From Hyphomicrobiales bacterium (GTDB lineage Bacteria; Pseudomonadota; Alphaproteobacteria; Rhizobiales; Rhizobiaceae): 37,268 bases of DNA. The translations under genes and the position numbers were made by a program. The notes under the pieces were generated by a model, which saw only the letters and a list, made by a program, of their open reading frames with translations, made no database searches and was not told where the DNA came from. Position 1 is the stretch's first letter, and the number at the start of each line of letters is the position of its first letter. Shown here in pieces: positions 20,856-28,974 of this stretch. The stretch lies in contig JAFKJU010000043.1 in the NCBI GenBank assembly GCA_017305935.1, forward strand, positions 1-37,268, in the 5' to 3' direction.

Positions 20856-21907
20856 ATGGCAGCTATCTTGCAGGACGGTGTGCTTCGGCTCACCGGTTCC
20901 GTCGGTGACTATTACTTTGACGACGGCTTCACGTCGTCTGACGTAGTCCTGGCGCTTGCGCAGGTCGACGATGCAGCAGACTTGCCTGTCCATCTGAACT
21001 CGCCTGGCGGCATCGCATCGGAAGGCGCGGCGATCCACGCCCTGCTGACCGCCCGGACCGGGCGCACCGACATTATCGTCGAAGGCATCGCGGCATCTGC
21101 CGCCTCGCTCATCGCCATGGCCGGGGCCACCGTCACCATGACGGCAGGCTCGGTCATGATGATCCACGATCCGGCCGGCATGACTTGGGGCAACTCGGCC
21201 GACCATAGCAAGACCATCGAAGCATTGGAGGCGCTGGCGACCGCCTATGCGCGCGTCTACGCCGCAAAATCCGGAAAGTCTGCGGAGGAATGCCGCCAGA
21301 TCATGAAGGATGAGCGGTGGTTTTCCCCACAGGAGGCCGTTGACGCCGGCTTTGCCGACGAAACCACCGAGCAGGCCTCCCCCATGGCCGCTGCCTTCGA
21401 CTACCGCCTTTTCGCCAAGGCTCCCAAGCGCCTCACCGCCCTGGCGAAGAAGCATAACTGGTCGATGTCGACCGCCAACCCGGCGCCCGCTGCGCCGCCC
21501 CTCCCAAAGGAAACGTCCATGAGTGACAAGGAACGCGCGGATCAGCTTGCCGCCGAAAATACCAAGCTGAAGGCTGACCTCGCCGCCGCCCAGGCGAGCG
21601 CCGAGACGGCGGTCAGCGAAGACCGCGAACGGCGCACCGCGATCATGTCGCTCGACGAGGCAAAGGGCCGCGAGCAGCTCGCCGAACATTTCTTCTCTAC
21701 CGGCCTCACCGCCGATGCAGCCAAACGGCGCTGGCTCTGGCACCGAAGGGCGCCGAGGAGCCGGAGTTCGTCGAGGATTTCCAGCCGCGCCGCATGCAGG
21801 CAAGCGGCCTCAATCGCGAGCAGAAGGCCGGTTCGGGTGGCAAGCAGCCGCCGCAGATGCGCGTCAACCTCGCAGCGGACATGAAGCGCCGCCACGGCGG
21901 AAAGTAA
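20856..21907 (+). pseudogene. ClpP-like head maturation protease with C-terminal scaffold (frameshifted)
   Basis: The N-terminal domain is an S14 (ClpP-like) protease with catalytic Ser81 (GIAASAASLIAMAG) and His104 (VMMIHDPAG). The C-terminal half (from MSDKERADQLAAENTKLKADL) is a coiled coil typical of lambda C/Nu3 scaffolds. The zero frame ends early at 21884 in a non-coding-like Arg/Ser run. If one A is read twice at 21723-21725 (AAA before CGG), the protein continues AALALAPKGAEEPEFVEDFQPRR and ends at 21907 in a typical scaffold tail. This is either an A-run indel or -1 recoding. It processes and shapes the prohead. Confidence 0.75.
21519..21907 (+). CDS. Nested scaffolding protein (Nu3-like internal start)
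   Basis: Inside the protease gene an in-frame ATG (21519) is preceded by AAAGGAAA at a suitable distance. The product would be MSDKERADQLAAENTKLKADL..., the coiled-coil scaffold part, as with lambda Nu3 inside C. Its C-terminus depends on the frameshift at 21723-21725. The RBS and the lambda parallel support it; expression is not proven. Confidence 0.55.
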
Positions 21908-21919
21908 GGAGCCACAGAC

Positions 21920-22294
21920 ATGGACACCTTTGCATTGAAAACCGAGTCCGACGTCGTCAAGGACGAAGGCAAGAACCGCTTCTCGCGTGACGAGGACGTG
22001 CTGGCCTCGGGCTCGGGCGTCGTCGTCATCGGCACGGTTCTCGGCCGCGTCACCACGACCGGCAAATTCAAGCCGCTCGCCCCGGCCGCATCGGACGGCA
22101 CGCAAACTGCTGCGGCCATCATCCTGCAGAACGCCGACGCAACCTCGGCCGACAAGATCGTCGTCAACCTGAAGCGCCGCGCCCAGGTCGTGCTTCAGGC
22201 GCTGGTCTGGCCGGTCGGCATCAACGCGACACAGCGCGCCGCCGCTCTCGCATCCCTCGAAGCCCAGGGCATCGTTGCCCGTAATGGAGTGTGA
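21920..22294 (+). CDS. Head decoration protein, lambda gpD-like
   Basis: The 124-residue protein has the gpD pattern: a flexible N-terminus (TESDVVKDEGKNRFSRDEDVLASGSG), then a beta-rich middle (VVIGTVLGRVTTTGKFKPLAPAASDGTQTAAAIILQNADAT) and a helical end (QRAAALASLEAQGIVARNGV). Decoration trimers cover the expanded capsid and stabilise it against DNA pressure. RBS AAGGAG lies upstream. It lies between the protease/scaffold and the major capsid protein, as in lambda. Confidence 0.9.
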   Translation: MDTFALKTESDVVKDEGKNRFSRDEDVLASGSGVVVIGTVLGRVTTTGKFKPLAPAASDGTQTAAAIILQNADATSADKIVVNLKRRAQVVLQALVWPVGINATQRAAALASLEAQGIVARNGV

Positions 22295-22297
22295 TCC

Positions 22298-23338
22298 ATG
22301 GCGACTGTCATCGACTACCTCAGCGCGCCGGAATTCGCACCCGACCAGCTGACCGAAAGCATCAACGTCCCCGAATATCGGACGGGTCGGCCAGCCCAGC
22401 TCGGCATTTTCACCGACGAACCGATTGCCACCACCTATGTGCGCATCGGCGTCACCGAAGACGAGATCACCATCATCCCCGCCCGCGAGCGCGGTGGTGA
22501 AAACAACCTCAACATGGGCGCCGATCGCCAGGCCGTCTATATCGGCATCCCGCATTTCCCGCTGGATGACGCGATCAAGCCGTCTGACCTGCAAAACATC
22601 CTCGCATGGGGCGAAGATCGTGTGTTCCAGACGCTCGGCGGCATCTACAATCAGAAGCTCGGCTCGATGCGCAACAAGCACGAGGCGACGTGGAATTTCC
22701 TCGATTGGGGCGCCTTGAACGGCCTGATCCTCGACGCCGAGGGCAAGGTGCTGGTCGATCTCTACAGCAAGTTCGACTTCACCCAGCACTCGATCAATTT
22801 CGCGCTCGACACCACCACGACCGATGTCGCCGCGAAGAACCGGGCCGCCAAGGCGTTGCTGCGCCGTGAGCTGCGCGGTGCTGCTTCGCGCGGCGCCGTG
22901 GTGCTCGCCGGCACGACCTTCTTCGACAAATACGTGTCGCATCAGAAGGTCCTGGACGCGCTCAAGGGTTATCCCGGCGCGACGGCAAACCCGGCGCGTG
23001 ATGAAGTCGAGGACAGCTTCACCTTCGCCGGCATGCGCCTCGAGCGCATCGATGAAGAGTTCAAGGTGCGCCAGCCGGACGGGACCTTCATCACGAAGGA
23101 AGCCGTGGAGAATGATGAGGCAATCCTGGTGCCGCTCGGGACGGATTACTTCAAGCGCTACAACGCGCCGCCCGACACGATTGGCAACGCCAACACCGCG
23201 CCCAACCCTGACGACAAGATTTTCGTCTCCACCGAGGACTTGCCCCACGGCAAGGGGCAGGAAATCCACACCGAATCCAACCTTCTGCCGATCTGCACCC
23301 GTCCCCAGGTGATGATCAAGCTGACGGTCGGCAACTAA
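22298..23338 (+). CDS. Major capsid protein, lambda gpE family
   Basis: The 346-residue protein fits the Phage_cap_E family: IDYLSAPEFAPDQLTESINVPEYRTGR at the N-terminus, TTYVRIGVTEDEITIIPARERGG, IPHFPLDDAIKPSDLQNILAWG and the C-terminal ICTRPQVMIKLTVGN. It forms the HK97-fold shell. It starts four bases after the decoration gene and has the normal length for the family (about 340). Confidence 0.95.
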   Translation: MATVIDYLSAPEFAPDQLTESINVPEYRTGRPAQLGIFTDEPIATTYVRIGVTEDEITIIPARERGGENNLNMGADRQAVYIGIPHFPLDDAIKPSDLQNILAWGEDRVFQTLGGIYNQKLGSMRNKHEATWNFLDWGALNGLILDAEGKVLVDLYSKFDFTQHSINFALDTTTTDVAAKNRAAKALLRRELRGAASRGAVVLAGTTFFDKYVSHQKVLDALKGYPGATANPARDEVEDSFTFAGMRLERIDEEFKVRQPDGTFITKEAVENDEAILVPLGTDYFKRYNAPPDTIGNANTAPNPDDKIFVSTEDLPHGKGQEIHTESNLLPICTRPQVMIKLTVGN

Positions 23339-23350
23339 AAGGAGGTCGAC

Positions 23351-23662
23351 ATGTTTCGACGGTTCAAACGGCGCTTCGAATACAGGAACGATGATGGCCA
23401 GAAGGTCACCATCCCCCGCAATTGGGCTGGCGAGGTGACCGAGGAAGTCGCCGCGCTTGCCGACGCGGCTGACGCCACCTTGCGCGATCGCAAGAAAGCG
23501 GCGAAGGCCGACGATGGCGAGTCCAAGGTAAAACCCTTGGCGAAAATGACCAAGGATGAGTTGATCGCGGAAGCGGGCTTGCGCGGCATCACGATCGATC
23601 CTTCCAAGACGAAGGACGAAATCGTTTCGGCGATCGAAGCGGCCGCCTCGGCAGCAAGCTGA
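23351..23662 (+). CDS. FI-position protein with SAP/HeH-like C-terminus
   Basis: The 103-residue protein follows a strong RBS (AAAAGGAGG). It has a basic N-terminus (MFRRFKRRFEYRND), a charged helical middle (TEEVAALADAADATLRDRKKAAKADDGE) and a C-terminal helix-extension-helix (LAKMTKDELIAEAGLRGITIDPSKTKDEIVSAIEAA) that resembles SAP/HeH DNA-binding motifs. Its place between capsid and FII matches lambda FI, which helps the terminase find proheads. The homology is positional rather than certain. Confidence 0.65.
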   Translation: MFRRFKRRFEYRNDDGQKVTIPRNWAGEVTEEVAALADAADATLRDRKKAAKADDGESKVKPLAKMTKDELIAEAGLRGITIDPSKTKDEIVSAIEAAASAAS

Positions 23663-23663
23663 C

Positions 23664-24047
23664 ATGCCGGTATTCGAAAGCCGCGCCCAGATGCTGGCAT
23701 CGACGGTCGCGGCTGTCGATGCCAGCCACGCCGAACCTGTCCGTCTGTCCTTCCTGAAGGGCGGGCAGGTCGATACGACCCGCGCTGCCGTCGACATCGA
23801 TGCGGTGCTGAAGGTCGCCGATGGCAAGGAAACGAACATCGCGGGCGGTTTCGCCAGTTCCTGGCGCACGCGCCTGGCCGCCGGCAAGTCGCAGCTGTTC
23901 ATAGACCGCGCCGCGTACATGGGACCGATGCCTCGGCAGGGAGACCGCGTGCGGGCGCTGTCTCGCTCTTCCAAGCCATGGTTTGAGGTCCTTCACGTCG
24001 ACGATCGCGGAAATCTCCGCCTCGTCCTCGAACTCGGAGAAATCTGA
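23664..24047 (+). CDS. Head-tail connector, gpFII-like
   Basis: The 127-residue protein has a small beta-barrel pattern (AEPVRLSFLKGGQVDT, IDAVLKVADGK, DRVRALSRSSKPWFEVLHVDDRGNLRLVLELGEI) like FII-type joiners. FII attaches to the head and forms the tail-joining face. Context (after the major capsid and FI-like genes) supports this. The ATG follows the previous stop by one base. Confidence 0.7.
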   Translation: MPVFESRAQMLASTVAAVDASHAEPVRLSFLKGGQVDTTRAAVDIDAVLKVADGKETNIAGGFASSWRTRLAAGKSQLFIDRAAYMGPMPRQGDRVRALSRSSKPWFEVLHVDDRGNLRLVLELGEI

Positions 24048-24048
24048 C

Positions 24049-24861
24049 ATGAGCCTTGCACGCATCGCCCTGCGCACGGCCGCCGTCGAGGCGCTGAAGG
24101 GTCAGACGCTTGTTGGCGGCCATGTTCTCGACAGCCCGAACGGGGCGCTCGACATTGCCGCCGACGGTTCGTTTCGCACGGATGAAGATAGTCCCTTCAT
24201 CAGCGTCTACACCGACATCGGCAAGGTCGAAAAAGTCACCGGCCGGGGTCTGATCGAAAACGGGCTTTGCGATATCGTCTTCGAGATGGCAGTCGCCAGC
24301 GCCATGACCGAGGTCGACGACAATACCGGTGTCAGCACCCTTGTCGGGATTGCGATCCCCGCGTCCGACCGCTCCTTCGAGCTGTTTCTCGACCTGGTGC
24401 AGCGTCAGATTTTCGATGCGCTGAATGATCCTGACAATGCCTGGGCCGAGATTTACCGGGGCCTGCACTACGGCGTGCGCAAGATCGATTATGCCGGCGC
24501 GCGCAACACGGAAGACGGCCAGCGTCTGGCTGGCCATCAAATCCGCCTCACGGTCGACCTGATCGACGATCCGGTCAAGGGTGAGGCGCTCGACCCGGCC
24601 AGCCCCTTCATGCGGTTCCTCGGCGCGCTCGATGCGTCCAGCGACCCGATCTATCAGACGCAGGCCTCGACCATGCGTTCGCTGCTGGCCGGGACCAATG
24701 AGACCTGGCAGGCCCTGCATCGCCGCAATGGCATGACGGCCGCCGAATTGCTGGCCTTGGGTCTCGGGCCCCTTGCGCAAGACGAGAACCGGTCCACGCC
24801 GCCCATGGCGGCCGGAACAATCGAAATCGATCAATCCGAACCGGTGACGGTGGCCTCATGA
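24049..24861 (+). CDS. Conserved structural protein of head-tail boundary (270 aa)
   Basis: The protein begins MSLARIALRTAAVEALKGQTLVGGHVLDSPNGAL and continues with beta-rich text (PFISVYTDIGKVEKVTGRGL, DIVFEMAVASAMTEVDDNTG, FELFLDLVQRQIFDAL). The last third is helical (LLAGTNETWQALHRRNGMTAAELLALGLGPL). No named family is recognised with confidence. The location between the FII-like joiner and the baseplate spike, where neck or tail-completion proteins lie, suggests a neck/tail-terminator function. The start is coupled to the previous stop. Confidence 0.65.
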   Translation: MSLARIALRTAAVEALKGQTLVGGHVLDSPNGALDIAADGSFRTDEDSPFISVYTDIGKVEKVTGRGLIENGLCDIVFEMAVASAMTEVDDNTGVSTLVGIAIPASDRSFELFLDLVQRQIFDALNDPDNAWAEIYRGLHYGVRKIDYAGARNTEDGQRLAGHQIRLTVDLIDDPVKGEALDPASPFMRFLGALDASSDPIYQTQASTMRSLLAGTNETWQALHRRNGMTAAELLALGLGPLAQDENRSTPPMAAGTIEIDQSEPVTVAS

Positions 24862-25376
24862 TCGCGGAGTTTCTGGCGATGCGTCTCGATGTCGAGATGC
24901 TGAAAACCGCCTTCGGCAATTCGCTGAAGGTCGGCCCTGTCGAAGTCGTCGATGCCGAAAAGGGATATCGCCTGCGGCTGGGCGGGACGGACGCGGAACC
25001 CTTCCTGTCGCCGTTCTACCCGCATCCGGAGACCGGCAAGACGTCCATCCCGCTCAAGAAGGGACAGATCGTCGGCGTGATCAACCCGAGCGGCGACCCC
25101 CGGCAAGGCGTGATGTTTCGCGGCGGCTATTCCGACGAAAACGCCAGCCCCAATAGCGATATGGCTGCCAATGTCTTTGCCGACGCTGGTGTGCGCATCA
25201 CCGTGGCGGCCGGCGCCCTGACCATCGAGGCGGATGGCGTGTCCGTCGTCATCAACGGGTCTGGCCTGTCGGTCTCGGGCGGGCGTGTCGAGCACGACGG
25301 CAAGAATATCGGATCCAGCCATGTCCATGGCGGGATCGTCCCTGGTGGTGGCCTTACACAGCCACCCGCCAATTAA
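24858..25376 (+). CDS. Baseplate spike protein V (P2 gpV / Mu gp45 family)
   Basis: The 172-residue protein has the phage_base_V layout: an N-terminal OB-like part (VGPVEVVDAEKGYRLRLGG, SPFYPHPETGKTSIPLKKGQIVGVINPSGDPRQGVMF) and a C-terminal beta-helix (VRITVAAGALTIEADGVSVVINGSGLSVSGGRVEHDGK). It ends in SSHVHGGIVPGG; the HxH pair (155 and 157) is the metal-binding tip motif of P2-type spikes. It pierces the outer membrane when the sheath contracts. It overlaps the previous gene by four bases. Confidence 0.9.
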   Translation: MIAEFLAMRLDVEMLKTAFGNSLKVGPVEVVDAEKGYRLRLGGTDAEPFLSPFYPHPETGKTSIPLKKGQIVGVINPSGDPRQGVMFRGGYSDENASPNSDMAANVFADAGVRITVAAGALTIEADGVSVVINGSGLSVSGGRVEHDGKNIGSSHVHGGIVPGGGLTQPPAN

Positions 25377-25390
25377 CAGGAGAGCGAACC

Positions 25391-25618
25391 ATGACCAAGA
25401 ATGCCTCCGCGGCAGACACCGGCGAGCCGAATACGGCTTCCATCGAATTCCGCATTAAGCCGGGCGTGGCCTGGATCAATGGCGGTGCCGTCGGCAACGC
25501 GAAAACGGTGAGTCTGACCTCGGCTGAAGCCGCTTATGATCTCGCGCTCGGCCGCATCTCGCCGGCAAGCAAGCCGGAGCCAGCCGAATGGAAAAGGTCA
25601 GGTGCGCCCGATGGCTGA
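25391..25618 (+). CDS. Small hypothetical tail-region protein (75 aa)
   Basis: The gene follows an RBS (AGGAGAG) and precedes the W-like gene with an 8-base overlap. The product (ASIEFRIKPGVAWINGGAVGNAKTVSLTSAEAAYDLALGRIS) looks like a small beta/helix protein. No family is recognised. It is probably a baseplate accessory or an uncharacterised structural protein; the P2 order has no gene between V and W. Confidence 0.65.
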   Translation: MTKNASAADTGEPNTASIEFRIKPGVAWINGGAVGNAKTVSLTSAEAAYDLALGRISPASKPEPAEWKRSGAPDG

Positions 25619-26003
25619 TTTCGATCGTCGCACCGGCAAGATAATCGACAATCTCGCGTCGACTTATCAGAGCGTCGAGATCATCCTCTCAACGCGGCTT
25701 TCCAGTCTCGTCATGCTCCGAGAATTTGGCTCGGGCGTATGGGAATTGCTTGGTCGGGCGATGACACCATCGCTGTTCGCGGCATGGCAACAGCTGATCG
25801 CGACGGCCATCGAACTTTGGGAGCCCCGCCTTGCTGTTCGCAGGATCATTTTGACCGGTTCGGTTGAGGAAATTCGCGCAGGTCGAGCAGGTCTTTCCAT
25901 AGAAGCCGATTACCGGCCGCGTGGCCACCTTGGTGATTTTACGGTCGAACGCGTCATCGGGTTCGCACTTACTCCTGGGCAAGGCTTGATGGCCAACGCC
26001 TGA
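25611..26003 (+). CDS. Baseplate wedge protein W (gp25-like)
   Basis: The 130-residue protein has the GPW/gp25 pattern: SVEIILSTRLSSLVMLREFGSGVWELLGRAMTPSL, then WEPRLAVRRIILTGSVEEIRAG and SIEADYRPRGHLGD. The core 'R-x-F-G-S-x-L/V-W' of this family is present (REFGSGVW). It joins the baseplate hub and wedges. The start overlaps the preceding gene; a frame opening at 25536 is longer but lacks an RBS. Confidence 0.88.
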   Translation: MADFDRRTGKIIDNLASTYQSVEIILSTRLSSLVMLREFGSGVWELLGRAMTPSLFAAWQQLIATAIELWEPRLAVRRIILTGSVEEIRAGRAGLSIEADYRPRGHLGDFTVERVIGFALTPGQGLMANA

Positions 26004-26006
26004 TTG

Positions 26007-27014
26007 ATGAGGCATGAGATGGTTGTCGTAACAGCAGCGTGGCGTTTCGAGGCGCCTGAATTATTGGAGCTTGGCTCCCCTCCGACTATCGCCGTCAAGC
26101 CATACCAAACTCTGCTCGATCAAACACTCACCCGGCTTGCGGAAGAATTTGTTGCGGCCGGTATCGATTGGGATGTCGGCCGTCTCAATGCCAACCCCGG
26201 GTCGATCCTAAGTCGCGTTGCGGCCTATCGTGACCGCCTGCGCCTTCAGGCGATCGATGATGCCGTCGCCGAAACATATCTTGGGTCGGCGTCCGAGCTG
26301 CTCGACTGGAGGGCGGCAGATTACGGCGTAACGCGTCGCGTGGTGCAGCTTGCCAATCCACTGACCAATACGCCGGAGATCCTCGAAGACGACGACAGCC
26401 TGCGTTTGCGGGCGCGTCTCGCCTGGGAAGCGCTGTCCGTCGCCGGGCCGCAGGGCGGATATGTGTTTCACGCGCTTGATGCGCATCCTGGTGTCTATGA
26501 CGCGATCGCCATCGGGCCGGAAAGCGGTATCGTTCAACCCGGTGAAGTCCTGGTCGTGTTGCAGGGCAGGGAGGGCTATGGCGTACCATCCGATGGCATC
26601 GTCGATGTCATTGCGGCACGTCTTGATGCATATGAAGTCATTTACTCAAGCGGCGCATCTGTTGTGCGGCCGGTGCGTGACGATCAGTCGGTGCGTCCGC
26701 TTGGTGCCCGCGTGACCATCGCAGCGGCCCGCCCCCTTCTCTACACGACGACTGCGACGCTGTATGTCAGCAGCTACACCGACGCCGAAGCTATCCGACT
26801 TGAGGCGATCGCCAAGCTGAAAGCCTATCAGGAGAAAATGCGCCGCATCTGGCGGCGTGTTTCGAAAGAAGGTCGACAAGCGGCCTTGAGCCTTGTTGGC
26901 ACGGACGGCCTGCCTGTGATCGACGAAGCCGTCGTCGATGAAGACGATGTGCAGCCGTCGCACTTGGAAATCCCTGTCGGCGAGGAGCCGGTCGTTACGG
27001 TCGTGGTGCGCTGA
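26007..27014 (+). CDS. Baseplate protein J (P2 gpJ-like)
   Basis: The 335-residue protein fits the baseplate_J family: RLAEEFVAAGIDWDVGRLNANPGSILSRVAAYRDRLRLQAIDDAV, SASELLDWRAADYGVTRR, and SLRLRARLAWEALSVAGPQGGYVFHALDAHPGVYDAIAIGPESG. The second half is beta-rich (GVPSDGIVDVIAARLDAYEV, VVRPVRDDQSVRPLGARVTI). J connects the wedge rim to the tail-fibre protein I. The alternative start at 26019 is also possible. Confidence 0.9.
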   Translation: MRHEMVVVTAAWRFEAPELLELGSPPTIAVKPYQTLLDQTLTRLAEEFVAAGIDWDVGRLNANPGSILSRVAAYRDRLRLQAIDDAVAETYLGSASELLDWRAADYGVTRRVVQLANPLTNTPEILEDDDSLRLRARLAWEALSVAGPQGGYVFHALDAHPGVYDAIAIGPESGIVQPGEVLVVLQGREGYGVPSDGIVDVIAARLDAYEVIYSSGASVVRPVRDDQSVRPLGARVTIAAARPLLYTTTATLYVSSYTDAEAIRLEAIAKLKAYQEKMRRIWRRVSKEGRQAALSLVGTDGLPVIDEAVVDEDDVQPSHLEIPVGEEPVVTVVVR

Positions 27015-27682
27015 TGGACTGGACCGCAACGTTTGAGCCGCAATGGGTCATATCGCTGGCGCCGCGTGGCTCGTCGACGCCATGGGAAACGGCTCTCGAT
27101 CTTGTTGATGCTGAGCTTGCGGCGCGCGATCCGGTCGGCCTGATCGCCGCGTCGCGGTCGGTCGCGGACGTGCCGCTGGCGTGGCTGCCATATCTCGCCG
27201 AAGAGCGCTCGGTCGACGAGTTCTCGTCGGCGTGGCCGGAAGAGCGACAGCGTGCAGTCACCGCCGCCAGCTTTGCGGTTCACCGCGTTAAGGGCACGCG
27301 CGCGGCCATTGATCGAGCGCTTGCTCCCATGGGCTATTCGGCCAAGGTGGTCGAATGGTTCGAAACGACACCACGTCGGCAGGCCTATACCTTCCGCCTG
27401 TCGGTGACGATCGATGCTGCCCGCGAATGGCTGCTGGGCGACCATGCCGCTTTGGTGCGTGCGGCGAACAAGGCGAAGAACGCTCACACCAAACTGACCG
27501 GTATTGATGTGCGACGTGCCGCCGGCCCGGCTGCGGTCTACTTTGGCGGCAAAACCCGCATGCGCATCTCGATACGCATCGGTCCGCCGACTGAAGTTGC
27601 CGAAGTGCGCACGGCCAGCACGACATTTGTCGGCGCCGCGATCCGCCAAAGGATCGTGATGCGCATTGGCCCCAGACTTTAA
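27014..27682 (+). CDS. Tail protein I (P2 gpI-like)
   Basis: The 222-residue protein has a Tail_P2_I pattern: TPWETALDLVDAELAARDPVGLIAASRSVADVPLAWLPYLAEERSVDEFSSAWPEERQRAVTAASFAVHRVKGTRAAIDRALAPMGY and AYTFRLSVTIDAAREW. I links J and the fibres. It shares TGATG with gene J. The sequence order J-I-fibre is as in P2. Confidence 0.9.
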   Translation: MDWTATFEPQWVISLAPRGSSTPWETALDLVDAELAARDPVGLIAASRSVADVPLAWLPYLAEERSVDEFSSAWPEERQRAVTAASFAVHRVKGTRAAIDRALAPMGYSAKVVEWFETTPRRQAYTFRLSVTIDAAREWLLGDHAALVRAANKAKNAHTKLTGIDVRRAAGPAAVYFGGKTRMRISIRIGPPTEVAEVRTASTTFVGAAIRQRIVMRIGPRL

Positions 27683-27691
27683 GGAACCACG

Positions 27692-28681
27692 ATGGCAAGC
27701 TTTTATGCAATCCCGACCCTTGCGGGTCAGGCAGCGATTACGGCTGCCCTGCTGCCAGGTGCCGACCCAATCGAGCTTTCACAGTTCGTCGTCGGCGATG
27801 GCAACGGCAACTATGTCACGCCGCTCGAAACCCAAACCCAACTTGTCAACCAAAAAGCTGCTGTGCCGATCGCCGCCATCAACCGCGTCGATAACGTTCT
27901 CAAGATCGACGGCATCTTTGACGAAACCGTGGGTGGCTTCACCATCCGCGAGACAGGCATTCTCGACAGTTCCGGTGTCCTGCTGTTTGTTGGCGTGGTC
28001 GCCGCTACGCAGAAAACCTCGACATCTGAGGGTACCGAGCAGTCAATCACGCTCGGCATGGACATTCTCGTTTCCGACACGGCGAATATCACGCTGGTGA
28101 TCGAGGGCACGAGCTACGCGACCCACAACTACGTCAACACCCAGATTGCCGCGCTGCGCACTACGATTGGAATGCCGCTGCGGGTTTACAATCTCGCGGT
28201 CAAGAGTGTGACGCTAAAAGACCCGCCGTCTTCGCCGACGCCTGGCGACGCCTACATCGTGCCGGTCGACGCGACCGGCGCATGGGCCGGCCAGACCGGC
28301 AAGCTGACGCAATATGTCAGCGCCAGCGTCGGCTGGATTTTCGTGGCGCCGCCGGTGGCCCATCAGGTCAGCGATGAGGCAACGGGGCTGACCTATCAGC
28401 GGGCGAGCGATGGAAAGTACAATGTGGTTGTCCCGGCTTATCTGGGCACTGCGCGCGCGTACCTGCATGAAGAGGTCGTCGGCGGGGTCCGCGGACGTGG
28501 CTGGTCTAACCCGCGCGTCCTGACGGACCTCACGGCAATGACGCTGACCGGCGCCATCCAGCTTCCGACCTTCAATCCGGCGACTGGATTACCCGGCAAG
28601 GCGACCGTCAACGATATCGCGGCTGCTGTCGCGATATCTGACTATATCCACTCCGAAATGTTCTTCCTGGGAGATGCCTGA
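27692..28681 (+). CDS. Tail fibre protein with collar-like N-terminus and DUF2793-like part
   Basis: The 329-residue protein begins with a tail-collar fibre domain (FYAIPTLAGQAAITAALLPGADPIELSQFVVGDGNGNYVTP, FDETVGGFTIRETGILDSSGVLLFVGV; DUF3751-like), then a small beta domain (DPPSSPTPGDAYIVPVDATGAWAGQTGKLTQYVSASVGWIFVAP) resembling DUF2793. The C-terminus is helical/beta (LPGKATVNDIAAAVAISDYIHSEMFFLG). It is the P2 gpH analogue and probably contacts the host surface, a fast-evolving part. Confidence 0.82.
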   Translation: MASFYAIPTLAGQAAITAALLPGADPIELSQFVVGDGNGNYVTPLETQTQLVNQKAAVPIAAINRVDNVLKIDGIFDETVGGFTIRETGILDSSGVLLFVGVVAATQKTSTSEGTEQSITLGMDILVSDTANITLVIEGTSYATHNYVNTQIAALRTTIGMPLRVYNLAVKSVTLKDPPSSPTPGDAYIVPVDATGAWAGQTGKLTQYVSASVGWIFVAPPVAHQVSDEATGLTYQRASDGKYNVVVPAYLGTARAYLHEEVVGGVRGRGWSNPRVLTDLTAMTLTGAIQLPTFNPATGLPGKATVNDIAAAVAISDYIHSEMFFLGDA

Positions 28682-28965
28682 TGGCGCGCACACCAAGCCC
28701 TATGTCAATTGCGACTACTTTGGCGGACGGCGACACGATCAGTGTGCCGGGCGACAAGGTTTTCGTCGCAAAGATTAGCGTCAGCCATGTCGGCACATCC
28801 GGATATGAAACCGTCTTGGTCAACGGCGTTGGCGCATACAACACATCAGGCAACGTCCTGAACGCGACAGCCGTTTTTCCACCCGGCACAACGATTAAAG
28901 CGAGAAAGCTGACGGCAGCCCAGAGTTCGTGCTCCGTCACCGGTTTCCTCTACAGTCTCACCTAA
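28681..28965 (+). CDS. Small tail-fibre-associated protein (94 aa)
   Basis: The start shares an A with the previous stop. The 94 residues form a beta-sandwich-like sequence (SIATTLADGDTISVPGDKVFVAKISVSHVG, YETVLVNGVGAYNTSGNVLNATAVFPPGTTIKAR). No named family is recognised; it may be a fibre tip or carbohydrate-binding subunit. It is located between two fibre genes. Confidence 0.65.
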   Translation: MARTPSPMSIATTLADGDTISVPGDKVFVAKISVSHVGTSGYETVLVNGVGAYNTSGNVLNATAVFPPGTTIKARKLTAAQSSCSVTGFLYSLT

Positions 28966-28974
28966 GGAGCGGCC

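Noticed and set aside
21542-23974. 810-aa leftward frame opposite capsid genes
   Set aside because: It lies antisense to the decoration and major capsid genes, which have clear family matches. It is long only because of codon bias.
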